Of a DNA stretch of 64,000 nucleotides, positions 1-11,739 are shown piece after piece. Positions within the stretch are counted from its first letter, which is position 1. Each line of letters opens with the position of its first letter. Both the position numbers and the translations under genes were made by a program. The notes under the pieces were generated by a model. That model saw only the letters and a program-made list of their open reading frames with translations, was not told where the DNA came from and did no database searches. The DNA lies in contig JAPXFQ010000831.1 in the NCBI GenBank assembly GCA_028564705.1, positions 3,038,001 to 3,102,000 on the forward strand, written 5' to 3'. This DNA is from Apricaphanius iberus. Taxonomy: Eukaryota > Chordata > Actinopteri > Cyprinodontiformes > Aphaniidae.

Positions 1-170
1 TAGTACGTAGAGTGAGCAAGCAAATACGTCCCCAAGACGCAGCTTATTCCTTCATATTTGCTGGTGTCAACGTGAGTTTAAAAAACAAGTATATTTCCGG
101 CCTTACTGTTAAAATGCACTTCCAATAAAGTGAGTATTGGCAAAACCTGTTTTTGTGTTTAAGTTGAGGC

Positions 171-339
171 AGTGGGGAGTTATATTGGGAGCTGCTGAAA
201 GTAACTAATAAAGTAACTTGTCATCTAACTTAGTTTCTTTTAAAATAAAGTAATAAGTAAAGTAACTAAGTTACTTTTGAAAGAAGTAATCAGAAGTCAG
301 TAATCATATTACTTTTTCAAAGTAACTGTGTCAACACTG
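171..339. mobile_element. hAT-like terminal fragment / MITE
   Basis: The stretch is rich in 'agtaact'-type blocks and closes with 'caacactg', which reads CAGTGTTG on the other strand, the usual start of a common fish hAT terminal repeat. The left side begins 'cagtggggagtt'. The 8 bases on either side do not match, so one end is probably truncated or rearranged. No coding sequence is present. The hAT call rests on the terminal motif and the similarity of the interior to the end of the larger hAT at 5552-7689. Confidence 0.45.
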
Positions 340-3300
340 ATGGGCACCCCGGCAAACTTGCACACTTGTTTGTCTAGGGTTGACTCTCAGAGAATGCATA
401 GGGATGTTATATCACAATCTATTTTTAGCTACTGTGAAAGTCGCTTTTGTAAAACATAAATTGAGCTTAAGTTTTAAAAAAACATTTGTTTTAAATAACA
501 TATTTGTTTGGATTCACTCTCCTGCTAAACCTGCAATCCAGGGACATGTTGCATGTTTTTCCATCACGTCTTAGCCTGCAGTCGTCACCTACGGAATGTG
601 CAGCAGAATTCAGTTGCAACTCTATGTCCAGTCGAATTTACATTAAATTATGTAACATTACTGCCATGGACAGTCCCCCACCCCCTGGGAGCAAGGATGC
701 AAAAATAAGTGGGCTTAGATTTTAGATGATGGATGGAAGGATATGTGACTGCATGTCTTCTAAAAAATAAAACTGTGGTGATTTAGATTGGAAACTAGAT
801 TTATCTTTATTAATGGACTTTATCTTCCAAATCAGTGATTTTTAATCTCTAAAAGAAAAGAAAAGAGACACCAAAACTGTGTAGATTTTTTTATCAATAA
901 AATAAGTATATAAAGTAAATTGAAGTTTTCAGGTTTTGAACAACTTTGTTGAAAAATGCTAGATTTATGACAGCATTTATTGTACCACATTTGAATAAAT
1001 CAGGAAGATGTTCAACTTTTATTCATATATGCAATGAAATGATCTGGGAGCAAAAAACTAAATGAATATGATCTTCCTTTATGGACAAAGAAAATCCCCA
1101 AGACTTGGTTCATCCACCAGCCTTCTGATTGATTGATTTATTTGTTGAGATTTATGTCAAACCAAGATAACTCTGCAATATAGACACCTGTGCATTGAGC
1201 CTTTCGGTAGCACAAACCAAGAGTGGGGGAAGAGTGTAGCTCAAATAACATCTTGTATAATTCATGTTGTGTCTGTACCCTCTAACACTGTATATTTTAA
1301 TAATACATACACTTCACCCACACTCCTACAGCCCCACTTTAAGAAATAAATACTGTAAATACAAACATGCACTACAAGCATTTTGCAGTGATGCAACAGC
1401 AAAGCAGATGGAAATATGCTGCATGTTGAGATAATTAACATGAACTGGAGCTGTTGCATTTTACCCTACACTTTTCCACAACATCACTTGTGAAAAGCAA
1501 ATTATTACTTGCATAAGCAACTCATTCGAAGAGACACAAAATTAACAAAAATAAGACCTACCACTGACTTTTAAACTTAGAAACATTGTTGACTGAAAGT
1601 AAAGTCAAAGAAAGACCAAGCATTAACTGCATAACCATTAGATTCTATTAGATGTAATGGCATTGAGTTTTCTTAGATTTTTTTGCTTTGTATGAGTTCT
1701 GTTTGTTCTGGAGTTTATGTCCCCTATTTTGTCCCAACCAGTTTCCCTATCTTACATCAAACAAGCCACAATTGGTGAGAAACTGGTATGAAACACCAGT
1801 AACTAATATATAGGATAATTCTGTACAACTGGGTGTTTAACATAACTAAACTACTCCATACCTTTACCTTTTTTTTGGGAAAGGTGTGAAGGTATGCATA
1901 CCCAAAATGGGTGAAAATAGTTCATGTACCTTGTTCTGGCCCATTAATAACTGGTTAATGAAGCAAAAAATATTCCGTTTTTTTATTTTTTATACATGTT
2001 TTGCTTAAAGGTTCCAATTTATCAGAAGGTAGTATTCTGTGCTTTGTCCCAAAGGATGAAGTTAGTGAGCAGGTCTGCATGCACACAACTAATTGCCGGT
2101 TACTGAATTCGTTACACACATGTTGATGCACAAGCACTCTAATGACAACAATACCCAGCTGACCCCACACGACCATATAGTTGAGAGGTAAGTATTGTGT
2201 AGCATGCTGTAATGAACCAAGATGCTTCTGATTTATGCTAAATTTACTCTGCTGAACTGGTATTTAAACACACAATTAGGGTCAGCATCAGAATGCAATC
2301 TCTGTGGATACTGGTCTTTGCATCTGGCTTTTCTAAATTAAAACACTTCAGACAGTTCAGCTCGGGAAGACATGGAAAGTCTTGAACACCACACTTGAAC
2401 ACCACAGCCTTTGAAGCTGAGAAGCAGAATGCAATGACGCAGCTTATCCCTAACAACTATCTTAACTGGAGCTCTTCATTAATAAGATTCTGTATAACGA
2501 AAATATCACACACGATATCCGTGAGGAAAGAAATAGAAGATATAATACAGACACTGAAGAGTATTTGGCTGCTGAGTTTACCTCTATCATCTTGTATTAG
2601 GACTTCCCACAGGTAGAATCTGGGCGATCTTATCTGACAACAAACTTTAATTTAAACAGTAAGCTGGAATCATTTAGTTTTTGTCTTTCTCAAAAACAGT
2701 TTGTTTAATTTTTGGTCAAATAACAGCCCTTTCATAATAGGGAAGAGGTTATTTTGCTGAGCACATATATGTTTGATGAAGGACATTCCAGTAACTGCAT
2801 GCATGGAGATCTTTTGGAAACAATGAAGGTCTATTAATATCTCGGTTGAACAGCTGGTATATGACAAAGGTTGGGGGCTTATGAGTGTAAGATGCTTTAT
2901 TAGAATGCACTGTTAGATTATTTTTCCTACGATGACAAATTTAATTAATAAAGGGTGCCAACAGGAAAACCAGGAGTTTAAATATACTGCTGTCCTTTAC
3001 GTATGTCTGTATTGCAGTTATTTGTGAAGCAGATTGTTTTATTGTGTAGAAATAACTGAAATAGGTACTTGTAAAATTAGAATATGATTGAAAAGCTATC
3101 TAGTCAATAATTAAATTGAGTTTTTATAGATTTATTGCATAAAGCATTTCTCCACTAAACTCTTGAATGATCTGTATACTGTATATCGATCCTCTCAAGG
3201 CTGTGGTAATACCTTTTGCTATTATATCTGTTTGTATCACAACTTTTTCTTCCAAACAAATATCCAGCAATGTTTGGATTGGAAACAGCACTTGGTGAAA

Positions 3301-5249
3301 AGCTAGTTTCTTAATCAATAACGTTTTTTGGATTACCCTCCCAGTGAATGCCTCCTGGATCATCACAGCAATGTTTATGATAGCATTTCTATATATTAAT
3401 TGAAATTAAATTATTAATTATTTACATTTAGAACAGAATTTGGGATTTTCATCAGCTGTAAGCCATAATCACACAATCTTTCATTCTGTGCCATGGATTT
3501 ATATATTTATTTAGTTTAACTTTTTTATTTAATAGCACAACTACATTATCTTGTAATTATAATATTAGAATATATATATATATTATAGTAATATTAGTAT
3601 TTACAGAGATGCATCTGTATTTATTCACAAACATGTTACAAATCATCTTCAACGTGTCAGCAGCAAACTGTTAAAGTTAAAAACATTACTAGCCTGCACA
3701 CTGTCCTTTGAAAAGCCACATTGTTGCAGTCTGAATAAATATAAAGACGTTTTTAAACTCTGGAAAAGTCTTTGCCACCGAATTTCAATTAGTTGTCACA
3801 AGGAAACATGTTTTAGTAATGATCACCCAGCTGCAGGCAATAGTGATATTGTACTCTAAGCAAACTAAAGCCTTTATGCTTACTCTCCTCTGTCTGATCG
3901 ATGGGCACGAGGGAATAACCTCTTCATTCTGAGGTACCTGAGAAGAAATACCCCATAGCATTGTCCAGAATGTGTGCGAATATCTCTGCCAAGCTTGTGA
4001 ACTCACAAATTCATTGTAAGGCATCCTGATATCCTGATTAAACAATGACATTTACACAGTGCTGCGGCTGAGGACCTATCCTGGAAGCATTAGCTGCACA
4101 ACCTTGAGTTGGGTTTATTTGATATTGCTTTGTAAAGTTTATGTGTATAATACCTGCAAATAGGACAATGAAATCTAATTTATTTCATCTTTGAGCGCTT
4201 CAGATATTACAAAATTATAATTTTTTGATCACAGCAAACTAATATTTGTACCACATTACAGCTTTGCACAATCATAGGTGTGGATTACATTTGTAAACAT
4301 CCCGCCGTAGGAAAGTGTACATATTTATTTTGTCTTGTGATTTAAATGTAAAGGGTTTTTTTCCGTCCTGACATTTATTTTCACTTGTTTCCCTTTAAAT
4401 TATTAGGACGATGATTTTACAGCCCACACCAAACAACAAAAGAACGTCATAAAATCAAATTAAATCTGGTCTTGAAATAGCTGAAGCATTAAACAGTGCC
4501 GTTTTAGCAGCAACATAATTATAAAGAAATAATTAGAGCTTGTTAATTTAATAGTGAAATGTCATTAAAGGTTATAGGAATGCTTGTGCAGGTCTACTGT
4601 TTACAACAAATTCAGACTTATCTTTATTAGTATATTATTATAAAAGCTGCTCAGCAAGCTGTAAACATTCAATAACTAATAGCATTTTTTTTGGTTTCCC
4701 CACTGACTGTTGTTGAAAGAACCACATGAACAAAAGGATGTATTCCTGAGGGAAAATGAAGGAAACTGCAGAGACACACTTCCAAAACAATAGAAGCAGA
4801 TTCCTATAAACCCCCCTGAACAATCAGGCTTCAGTCGAGGACAGCACAATAAAAGCCTAAAGCATCTGTATTCATTGTATCACACAGCTCAGTTCCCAGT
4901 GAAGCATTGAGCAGACAACCACTTAAATGAGTTCAGGGTCAATTTTGTATCTGGGTGTGACTCTGCAATGAGGTTTGGTATTGACATTTCTTGGAGGCAT
5001 CACACTAGGGCTTGGGTTGCAAACACAAGGCTGGAGCATGCTTCTCCAGCGATTCCTTACAAACACATTTACATGTCTGACCGTTATTTTATTATTTTAT
5101 TTTGGAAATCATAAAATACTCTAATAATGCGGACATTAAGCCAGAACATTGTTCCTGTTTAGGTCAGCAAAGAATAATATTTTTTCAAAGGCTTAAAGCC
5201 AGAAAGCTTTAGTATTTTAACAGTTTCTGCAAATAGACCTTTGCACGTA
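340..5249. other. unassigned AT-rich noncoding DNA
   Basis: No reading frame longer than about 90 codons has coding character here, and I recognise no transposon. A short (AT)n run lies near 3572-3586. Around 1855-1895 a weak imperfect inverted repeat pairs 'catacctt' with 'aaggtatg'. Nothing else is supported. Confidence 0.5.
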
Positions 5250-5283
5250 TCTATAGTATTTTGTAGAATTGAAGCTGTATGAT

Positions 5284-5423
5284 TTGGGTTGGATATTTTG
5301 GATAAGTGTCTCACAATAGTTTGCTGGAGTTTTGGCCCATTCCTACATTTAGAACTTGTGTAACTGAGCCAGGTCTGTACACCGCCTTGCTGAGATCAGT
5401 GTTTATTATGGAAGCTCCAGTAC
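5284..5423 (-). mobile_element. Tc1/mariner transposase remnant, C-terminal part
   Basis: This is antisense sequence from a fish Tc1-type transposon, the first of three pieces of one old copy. The others are at 7703-7794 and 8192-8330. Wording such as 'gctggagttttggcccatt' is typical of the region encoding the end of the transposase and beyond. The copy was split by a SINE at about 5427 and by later insertions in and beside that SINE. It holds no open frame and is dead. The assignment is by recognition, helped by the recognisable transposase motifs in the other two pieces. Confidence 0.6.
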
Positions 5424-5426
5424 ATT

Positions 5427-5551
5427 GTGGGGCGACCGTGGCTCAGGGGTTAGGAGTTTGTCTTGTAGCCAAAATGTTCCCAGTTTAAGCTCCGACTGGC
5501 TCAGTCATTGTGTCTAGGGACTAAATAGAATGCTATACAAGTACATGCCAT
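5427..5551 (+). mobile_element. tRNA-headed SINE-like repeat, 5' part
   Basis: The head 'gaccgtggctcaggggttag' resembles a tRNA-type A box, and 'agtttaagctcc' a decayed B box. The 3' end, 'gctatacaagtacatgccat', is the standard tail of a fish repeat that normally ends in CCATTTACC. That last part is found at 7690-7702, beyond the hAT element. The interior is short compared with other copies and is presumably deleted. Antisense copies of the same tail are at 14911 and 46541. Confidence 0.6.
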
Positions 5552-5878
5552 CAGTGTTGGGAGTAATGGTGTTTAAAGTATAACTGCGTTACTAAAGGCG
5601 TTATTTTTAAGGTAATCTAATTAATAACTTTTCCTATCATTGCAACTCCATTACCGTTACTGGGGATGTAAAGTGGCGTGTTACTACAGTGTGGCCTAAT
5701 GACAAGCAGCGGTGACAGCCTGACAGGCAAACTTCAGCTGCAGGAAGAGAGAACAGGTTTTTAGTTGGATATTCGATGGACATTAGTTTGATTAAACCGA
5801 GAACTGCGCTGACAGATACGTCGCAGCCGAAGGCTTGCTCCTGAAGGCTTTGGTTTTAGTTTGGTTTTCAATATTAAT

Positions 5879-5931
5879 AAATCTCCATACCCTGCATGGA
5901 GAATAAATCTCCATGCAGGGTATGGAGATTT
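5879..5931. repeat. perfect 24-bp inverted repeat with 5-nt loop
   Basis: Arms 5879-5902 and 5908-5931 are exact reverse complements around the loop 'ataaa'. The arm contains 'ctccataccctgcatggag', which is itself partly palindromic. It lies inside the hAT element. No mismatches are seen although the host element has diverged. Confidence 0.9.
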
Positions 5932-5988
5932 TTTGATTTATATTGATAAATTGTTGCTCTGTACCTGAGGAACCTGACACACTGAATT

Positions 5989-6296
5989 TGTTATGATGTT
6001 ACTTTGTCTTCGCCTGTCTCTCCTTCCTGTTTGTGTCTCTCTCCTTCCCCGTGTTAGTCCCATGCTCGTTGTTTAATTGAAGTCACCTGTCACCTGTTGT
6101 CTAATTAGTCTTCCCTGTTATCCGGCCCTTTATATACCCTTTCATCTCTCAGTCCCTTGGCCAGTTCCTCGTCAAACCTACCCTCGTGTGATTCCTTGTC
6201 CTAGTGATTATTTGCCTTCTCCTAATCTTATTAAAACTGGAAAAAAATTGATACTGCTCTTTCTCTGCATCTGGGTCTGTCCCTACAACCCTCACA
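5989..6296 (+). mobile_element. solo-LTR-like repeat inside hAT
   Basis: The 308-bp block begins TGTTATGATG and ends CCCTCACA, giving TG...CA termini. The flanking 5-mers 'gaatt' (5984-5988) and 'gattt' (6297-6301) match at 4 of 5 positions. Inside are a pyrimidine-rich stretch, a 'tatata' box near 6131 and an 'attaaa' signal near 6229, in the order expected of a promoter followed by a polyadenylation site. No internal retroelement sequence adjoins it. A related repeat with the same TGTTATGAT start lies at 22228. An unusual SINE is the alternative reading. Confidence 0.55.
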
Positions 6297-6425
6297 GATT
6301 TATTTAAAAAAACACATATGTAAAATTTCTTAATCTGTTACTGTAAATATGTGATTTTTCTTCGATAGCTTCCAGTTTGTGTGACCAGGTGCAACCAGTC
6401 AAACTTGAAAAGTCTTACTACATCT

Positions 6426-6465
<40 letters not shown>

Positions 6466-7133
6466 CTTTATTCATCTCCAAGAGAAATTCACAGTTCTAG
6501 CAGCTTACGGGAACACAGGGGCATGCAGGGAGAATACAATATAAAAATTTAAAAGAAGAACTAAGGTAAAATATAATGGTATAAAAAAGTATAATGTCTG
6601 CCAGTCCAGTTCGAGTGCAGTTGTGCAGATGTCAGTATGCAAAAACAGTTGTACATACTTAGAGTCCAACTTGTAGATGTGTGTGTATGATAAAGTGCAT
6701 GTGTGACCGAAGGTGCATGGTGTGATTAGCATTAAGTCCAGTGTTCTATGGTTGATTTTATGGCCCTCCCCCTAGAGTTGTTGAAGAGCCGCATGGCGTG
6801 GGGGAGGAACGATTTCTTCAGTCTGTCAGTGGAGCAGGACAATGACAGCAGTCTGTCACTGAAGCTGCTCCTCTGCCTGGAGATGGCGTTGTGCAGTGGA
6901 TGGTGTGGACTGTCTATGATGGACAGTAGCCTGTTCAGAGTCCGTTTCTCTGCCATAGATGTAAGGCTGTCCAGCTCTGTGCCAACAACAGTTCCTGCCT
7001 TCCTCACCAGTTTGTTCAGGCGTCCAGCGTCTTTCTTCTTGAGGCTGCCCCCCCAACACACCACTGCGTACATGAGGGCGCTCGCAACTACAGACTGGTA
7101 GAAGATCTGTAGCAACTTCTTTAAAGAACACAT
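6426..7133 (-). mobile_element. L2/CR1-clade LINE, 3' end, 5'-truncated
   Basis: Read on the minus strand, this holds the end of a LINE reading frame, a short 3' untranslated region and a (GATA)n tail at 6426-6464. The tail unit next to 'tactttattcatctcc' is a standard ending of an abundant fish LINE. The copy lies inside the hAT element at 5552-7689 and between two diverged direct repeats of hAT sequence. The Rex1/Babar and L2/Maui branches cannot be told apart from this short piece. Confidence 0.8.
6732..7133 (-). pseudogene. C-terminal end of L2/CR1 LINE reverse transcriptase ORF
   Basis: The 133 codons are uninterrupted and correspond to the last segment of an L2/CR1-type ORF2, downstream of the polymerase active site. 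Recognisable family features in order are 'FYQSVVASALMYAVVCWGG' near the start, 'KLVRKAG', the 'HPLH' motif in the middle and 'SFLPHAMRLFNNS' near the end, followed by a stop. The fragment has no catalytic residues and no endonuclease, so it cannot act alone. An intact frame suggests a fairly young insertion, but so short a stretch can stay open by chance. The methionine at 7133 is not a true start because the frame is 5'-truncated. Confidence 0.8.
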
Positions 7134-7689
7134 AACAATTTATTTGACCTTTGAATGCATATATTTTATATTCATATTTTACTGTAATATTTCAGGTTTT
7201 GTTCATTAGCTTCCAGTTCATGTGACCAGGTGACACAATATTAGTCTTAAATGTCTTACCACAACTAGCTGGATAGTGCTCTGTTTACGGTGCAACATTA
7301 CAGATACAGAGATTGGCAAAACTTAATGGACAGACTTTCCTTTATCTCTTTTTGCCCACATTTATTTTTGCACTATAATGAAAAGTGTGTGATTACATGT
7401 TACATTTTTACTCCTTGTATATTTTTAAATTTCTGGATATTACTTCAATCTTATTGAGTCAAGTGTTCTAGAATACAATATGGCTTTTTTATTTTTCATT
7501 CAGTTATAAAAATGTTTTGACTGTACAGATATTATAGAATGTAACTGTGTTATAGAACAAAGAAATAACATCACAGTTACTTTTCTTGGTAACTAACTAC
7601 TTTTACAGTTTGGTAACTTCGTTACTAACTCAATAAAATAATTTATAACTATAACTAATTACTTTTTTAATGTAAGATTCCTAACACTG

Positions 7690-7702
7690 CAGGCCATTTA
7701 CC
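7690..7702 (+). mobile_element. SINE-like repeat, last bases after hAT insertion
   Basis: The bases 'ggccatttacc' complete the tail left unfinished at 5551. The hAT target duplication 'caggccat' falls on the CAGTCCAT of the usual SINE ending. This shows that the hAT element entered the SINE. Confidence 0.55.
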
Positions 7703-7794
7703 GTTTACTTTGCTGTTCTCTGTAACTTGGTGGTTTAATTAGGACCATTGTCCATTTAGAAGACCCATTTTTGTCCAAATTTTATCTTCTGGGC
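7703..7794 (-). pseudogene. Tc1/mariner transposase remnant, central part
   Basis: On the minus strand the bases at 7742-7767 read 'MDNGP' after a stop codon. This corresponds to the DN(D)PKH block that holds the second catalytic aspartate of Tc1 transposases. It is part of the same old copy as 5284-5423 and 8192-8330. It is bounded on one side by the SINE and on the other by a hAT MITE. Confidence 0.65.
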
Positions 7795-8191
7795 TAAGGA
7801 TGTAAGAAAATATTGATATGCCAATATATAGCAATATTTTGTCATGATATTGTATCGATATTCAAAAGCAAATAATATATTTTTATTTTTTTAAGAATTT
7901 TAATTAAACCATTAATAATTACATAAATTTTTGTCATAAAATTAAAAGTATGGCTGGTAGTCAGCAGCTGTTTTCACCTTCTTTATTCCAGTGGATCAAC
8001 TAGATGAAATAATAAAAACAGGATGGAGTGTTTAGAATGTTGTGACAGATTTTCTACCATTGAATTCATTTGTAAAATAAAAAATATGTAGTCTTACTTA
8101 TGGTATAGTTATATATCACAATATATCGTAGCGTCCCCTTTGTATCATGATTCATATCATGTCGCGAGATTCTTGCCAATACACATCCCTA
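7795..8191 (-). mobile_element. hAT-type MITE, 397 bp
   Basis: The left end 'taaggatgta' and the reversed right end 'tagggatgtg' form a terminal inverted repeat. Target duplications 'ttctgggc' (7787-7794) and 'ttcttggc' (8192-8199) match at 7 of 8 positions. The interior is very AT-rich, with blocks such as 'atatatcacaatatatcg' that are typical of a widespread fish family. It has no coding capacity. It inserted into the Tc1 remnant, which continues on both sides. Confidence 0.8.
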
Positions 8192-8330
8192 TTCTTGGCT
8201 AACATCTTGAGAATATGCTTCGGTGTTTCCTCTTAATGTTCTTTCCTTTGCATGCCATCCTTTTTGTGAAGTGCACCTGTCCCTCCTGCAGCAAAATACC
8301 CAGACAAGTTGGTGCTGCCATCCCCACAGG
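8192..8330 (-). pseudogene. Tc1/mariner transposase remnant, part before the second catalytic Asp
   Basis: On the minus strand this encodes 'GYFAAGGTGALHKKDGM', clearly related to the 'WGCFAAGGTGALHKIDG' block of fish Tc1 transposases, followed by an in-frame stop and 'HILKMLAKNRD'. It joins the piece at 7703-7794 once the MITE is removed. The copy is 5'-truncated near 8330, where similarity ends. Confidence 0.75.
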
Positions 8331-8340
8331 TAAGAAAAAA

Positions 8341-11300
8341 TGAGATTGGAAATCAGTTTGTGAACATTTCCTAATAAAGAACTGAATATTTGGTATATGG
8401 TCAGAGTATTCCTGTTTTATGTTTATAAAGAATATTCTTACCTATTGACTTACATAAATCAAAAAAGGCAGACTGCGAAGATTTGAGATTTTCTGGTTAT
8501 GAAACGCTATGCAATCTAACTGTTAATTTAACACAAAGACCTGAAACAACTCTAAACGTTCTTTTTGGTTCAATATTCTGCATTCAGTATTAATGAATGA
8601 ATCTTTCACGATAGGCCAAAAGTCTCTACGAATGGAAAAACACATAGAAAGACCCGATAAGAGTAATAGAGAAACTATCTCAAATGCCATTTAAAAAGGA
8701 TTCAGGCTTCAAATTGAACCATTAGGTTAATGTTGTGATGATAAAATGACAGAGTAGAAAACCATTAAAGCTGAAATGTCAATACCTCAAACTGACGGTG
8801 GTTAACTCAAGTTAATCATTTGCTAAAGTTGCCTCCAGTAAGTAAGCATTTTGCAAGAATCAAAATAAGTTACATTGCAGTGGATAAACTTTACTCATTT
8901 CTTTAAATCTTACCTCTGGCCCAGGATGGGTGTCTTTAATGATAAAAGCTGTCACATCATTTGAAAAGCAGGTGAAGATCACTGCCCTGGAGACGGAGGA
9001 ATTTCACGGTTGATTTCATCCCAGTTTGGCTGTGTTCAGTGTATTACCTTTAATCCATACACTGCAGCAGCAGCAGTTGTAATGGACACAGAGTTTGCTC
9101 CTGTCTTACTGTCAGTTGCAGACTCAGCTGGTTCGAGCGGCTTTTTGGCTTGAAAGCTCATTTGTTGTTTTCCAGATGCCTGAAAGCATTGATCCACACT
9201 GAAGCTTCTTTTAAAAACCCTTCATGCAAAATAAATTACTGCAAGGCTCCTACAGACTTTTGAAAAATAGGGAAAACTCTCTAATATAATGTTTTCCATT
9301 TTTTAATAAGTATGAATAGAGAAAAGTGGATTACAAAAAAATATTTTTTTTATCAGGAAATAATTAGGTGTCCCGTTGTCTATAAATATTTGAAATAGAA
9401 AATAATTAGACCATTTTCCATCCAGTAATTTTTTGTCTCCTGCTTAACTGTTGCAGGAGAGCTGGTATGGGTGAAGCATAAGGTTCCTGCTTAACAAGGT
9501 TCCAGTCATTACTGGGAACACACAACCACACAACGGTGAACACAAACAAGCAAACATACCGCATTTAAAAAAAGGCAAATCAAGCTAACATACATGCTGA
9601 TCGTTGTGATCATGTATATCCCACGCAGAACGGTGATGGATGGCATTCAAACCAAAAGCCTTCCTTTTTGCAAATTGACAGTGGTTGTGTCCATGATCTC
9701 GCTCTTTTGCTGGTTATTCGTTTCTCAGGAATAGAGGTGAGGACTGGAATGTAGACAAACAAGTAAAGTTACCCTTTTGAAGACTGAAGCTGCATCCTCA
9801 TTACTTTAAGCATATGACCAAATTCACATTTGAAAAAACGCAAACAAAGACAAGCATCCATGTTTGGGTATTTTGGGAAACTTGTCTCAATGTTTCTGGG
9901 TTGTCATAAAGCAAAGACTTTGGATCAGAGATCAACGTAAGAAACAAAACCAGCATTCATTATTGTATTTTAAAATGGTAATGCCTGCTGTTTTCAGCTT
10001 TGCATCTGGTGTTTAGAGGCAGAAGAAGAGAAGCTTGTTTCAACATCCTTCACACATCCCTAGGTTTCAGGCAGCTTTCTGTGCTGGTGGGTGGTAGGCT
10101 TGTCCCTCCACCTTAAACTCAGTACAATTGTTTTGTATTGTCGCTGTCGTATTCCCAGACTGCCCTGTTTTTGTTCTGGATCTCGACTTCCCTCACTTCC
10201 CTCCTTAAGCCCGAGATGTCCAAGTAAACAAACAACTGAATCTTTCTTTGTGGTTTATTTGCTTTTACATTGAATGTGCATAACGGTAATTCATCAAAAA
10301 TGAAAATGTAGATTTTGCATGTATCCTAATAATGTTTTTGATTGTCATACTAATTAGGACATTTGGTAAGATTTAGGTAAAGTTTTCAGTAATCATATAC
10401 TGGGCTACATGTTTTTAAACATTTTGCAAATTGATGCAGTTATTACATTTCTTAACTGCTGTATCTATAACATTTTAATATTACTATCAGCTTTATTAGC
10501 ACCTTTACATTTTAAAATTTAGGGACCTAGTTGATAACACTACAATTCACATTATGTACAAATCAAAAAAATAAACTCTGCCTCATCATGTCTAAAACTT
10601 GTTTGAAATTAAGACATCTACTTTGAAGTTGAGAAGTACTTTATTATTTGATCAACCAAAAAAATTAAACAATGGTAAAATAACAATGTGTGCCTGTTAA
10701 AGGAGTAAACATTTGAAGCAGTAGTACTGATGAGATAAAACCAATCGGCACTTTAGTTAGTTTAAAGATACTATAAAGAAAGTAACATTTCTTGTTATAG
10801 GGAAAACTGTTAATTAAAAATGTATTTTATTTGAATTATGCACTGTGCTCTATTCTACCCATTATGATATTGAGAAGGTTTAGGTCAACATATTAACTTA
10901 AAACGTTTCTACCTTGGTTTAATTTATTGATGTAAAAGGTGTACGATATAAGCTTTTGCTTCTACCTACTCCGTTTTGGTTTCATAGATCAACTGATACC
11001 AGTTGCTTATTTGTACCAAAATAAGCTTTAATTCATTCAATAGTATGCCCCAAGAAGCCATCTGCAGACGTCTTGAAATCAGAATTTTTATTTCAGCCAT
11101 CATGGTGTAATCCTGTTGTATTTTAACTGTAGAATTTCCCCCAAAATAAAAAAATTCAGTCAAAAACTCTTGTCAGATGTTTCCCACATCTCATATCAAC
11201 TAAGTTCTAAACGGAGGAGGTGATCAGACAAAGATCATAGCTTTGGCTTAACCACCACTCTCTTTCCTACAGTTCAACTTAAACATCTTCTTAGCTATTG

Positions 11301-11739
11301 ATCATCTGGTTGCTCAGTGCTCTTCTAAGTGACACTCCTCTACTTGGATATAGACCTAATCAAAGACTGTCAAAGTCAGTAAAAGTCCGATAAAATGTCA
11401 AATGAACCTCTCTTGTTAGGCAACTATGAAGCAACGCTCAAAATCACAAGACCAGTGAATAATTTACAAGTAGTTCCATTTTTTGCTAGAGGATTTCTCT
11501 AAGTTTTAGGGATGTGTAAAGCAGCCAGTGCTTGTTTCTGTATTTGTATATGCTGAGGGGAGGATGTGTGTGGTGGGGGTGGAGTATTTGGGTAAAATTG
11601 AAAATAGGCATAAAAAGCTTCTTTTTTTTTCCATCTTCTTACTAACGTTATTATTCGTTATAATAATTATGGATATGCAATATTAGTTGATCTTTTTCCG
11701 TAAATCCAGCAATGAACATGTAAAGGGAACATCATTGAA
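8341..11739. other. unassigned noncoding DNA
   Basis: I recognise no gene or transposon in these 3.4 kb. Composition is AT-rich with short homopolymer runs. The 60-65 codon open stretches near 10.1 and 11.0 kb have no coding character. Confidence 0.5.

Larger units (their letters stand above)
5552..7689. mobile_element. hAT DNA transposon, non-autonomous, with nested insertions
   Basis: The left end reads 'cagtgttgggagtaa' and the right end, reversed, 'cagtgttaggaatc'. These are good terminal inverted repeats of a fish hAT family. The flanking 8-mers are 'catgccat' (5544-5551) and 'caggccat' (7690-7697), matching at 7 of 8 positions as expected for a hAT target duplication. The target was the tail of a SINE. 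No transposase frame survives. The element carries a 24-bp perfect hairpin (5879-5931), a solo-LTR-like insert (5989-6296) and an L2 LINE 3' end (6426-7133). Without those inserts it is roughly 1.1 kb. Confidence 0.8.

Noticed and set aside
1855..1895. Inverted repeat around 'catacctt...aaggtatg'
   Set aside because: Only about 8 bases pair cleanly around a T-rich loop, too weak to call a terminator, microRNA or transposon end.
6426..6464. Short direct-repeat array that could suggest a CRISPR
   Set aside because: It is a GATA microsatellite tail of a LINE in a vertebrate genome and has no spacers.
8310..8340. 'ccccacagg|taag' as a splice donor after an exon
   Set aside because: The upstream sequence is antisense Tc1 transposase, so the donor-like motif is incidental.
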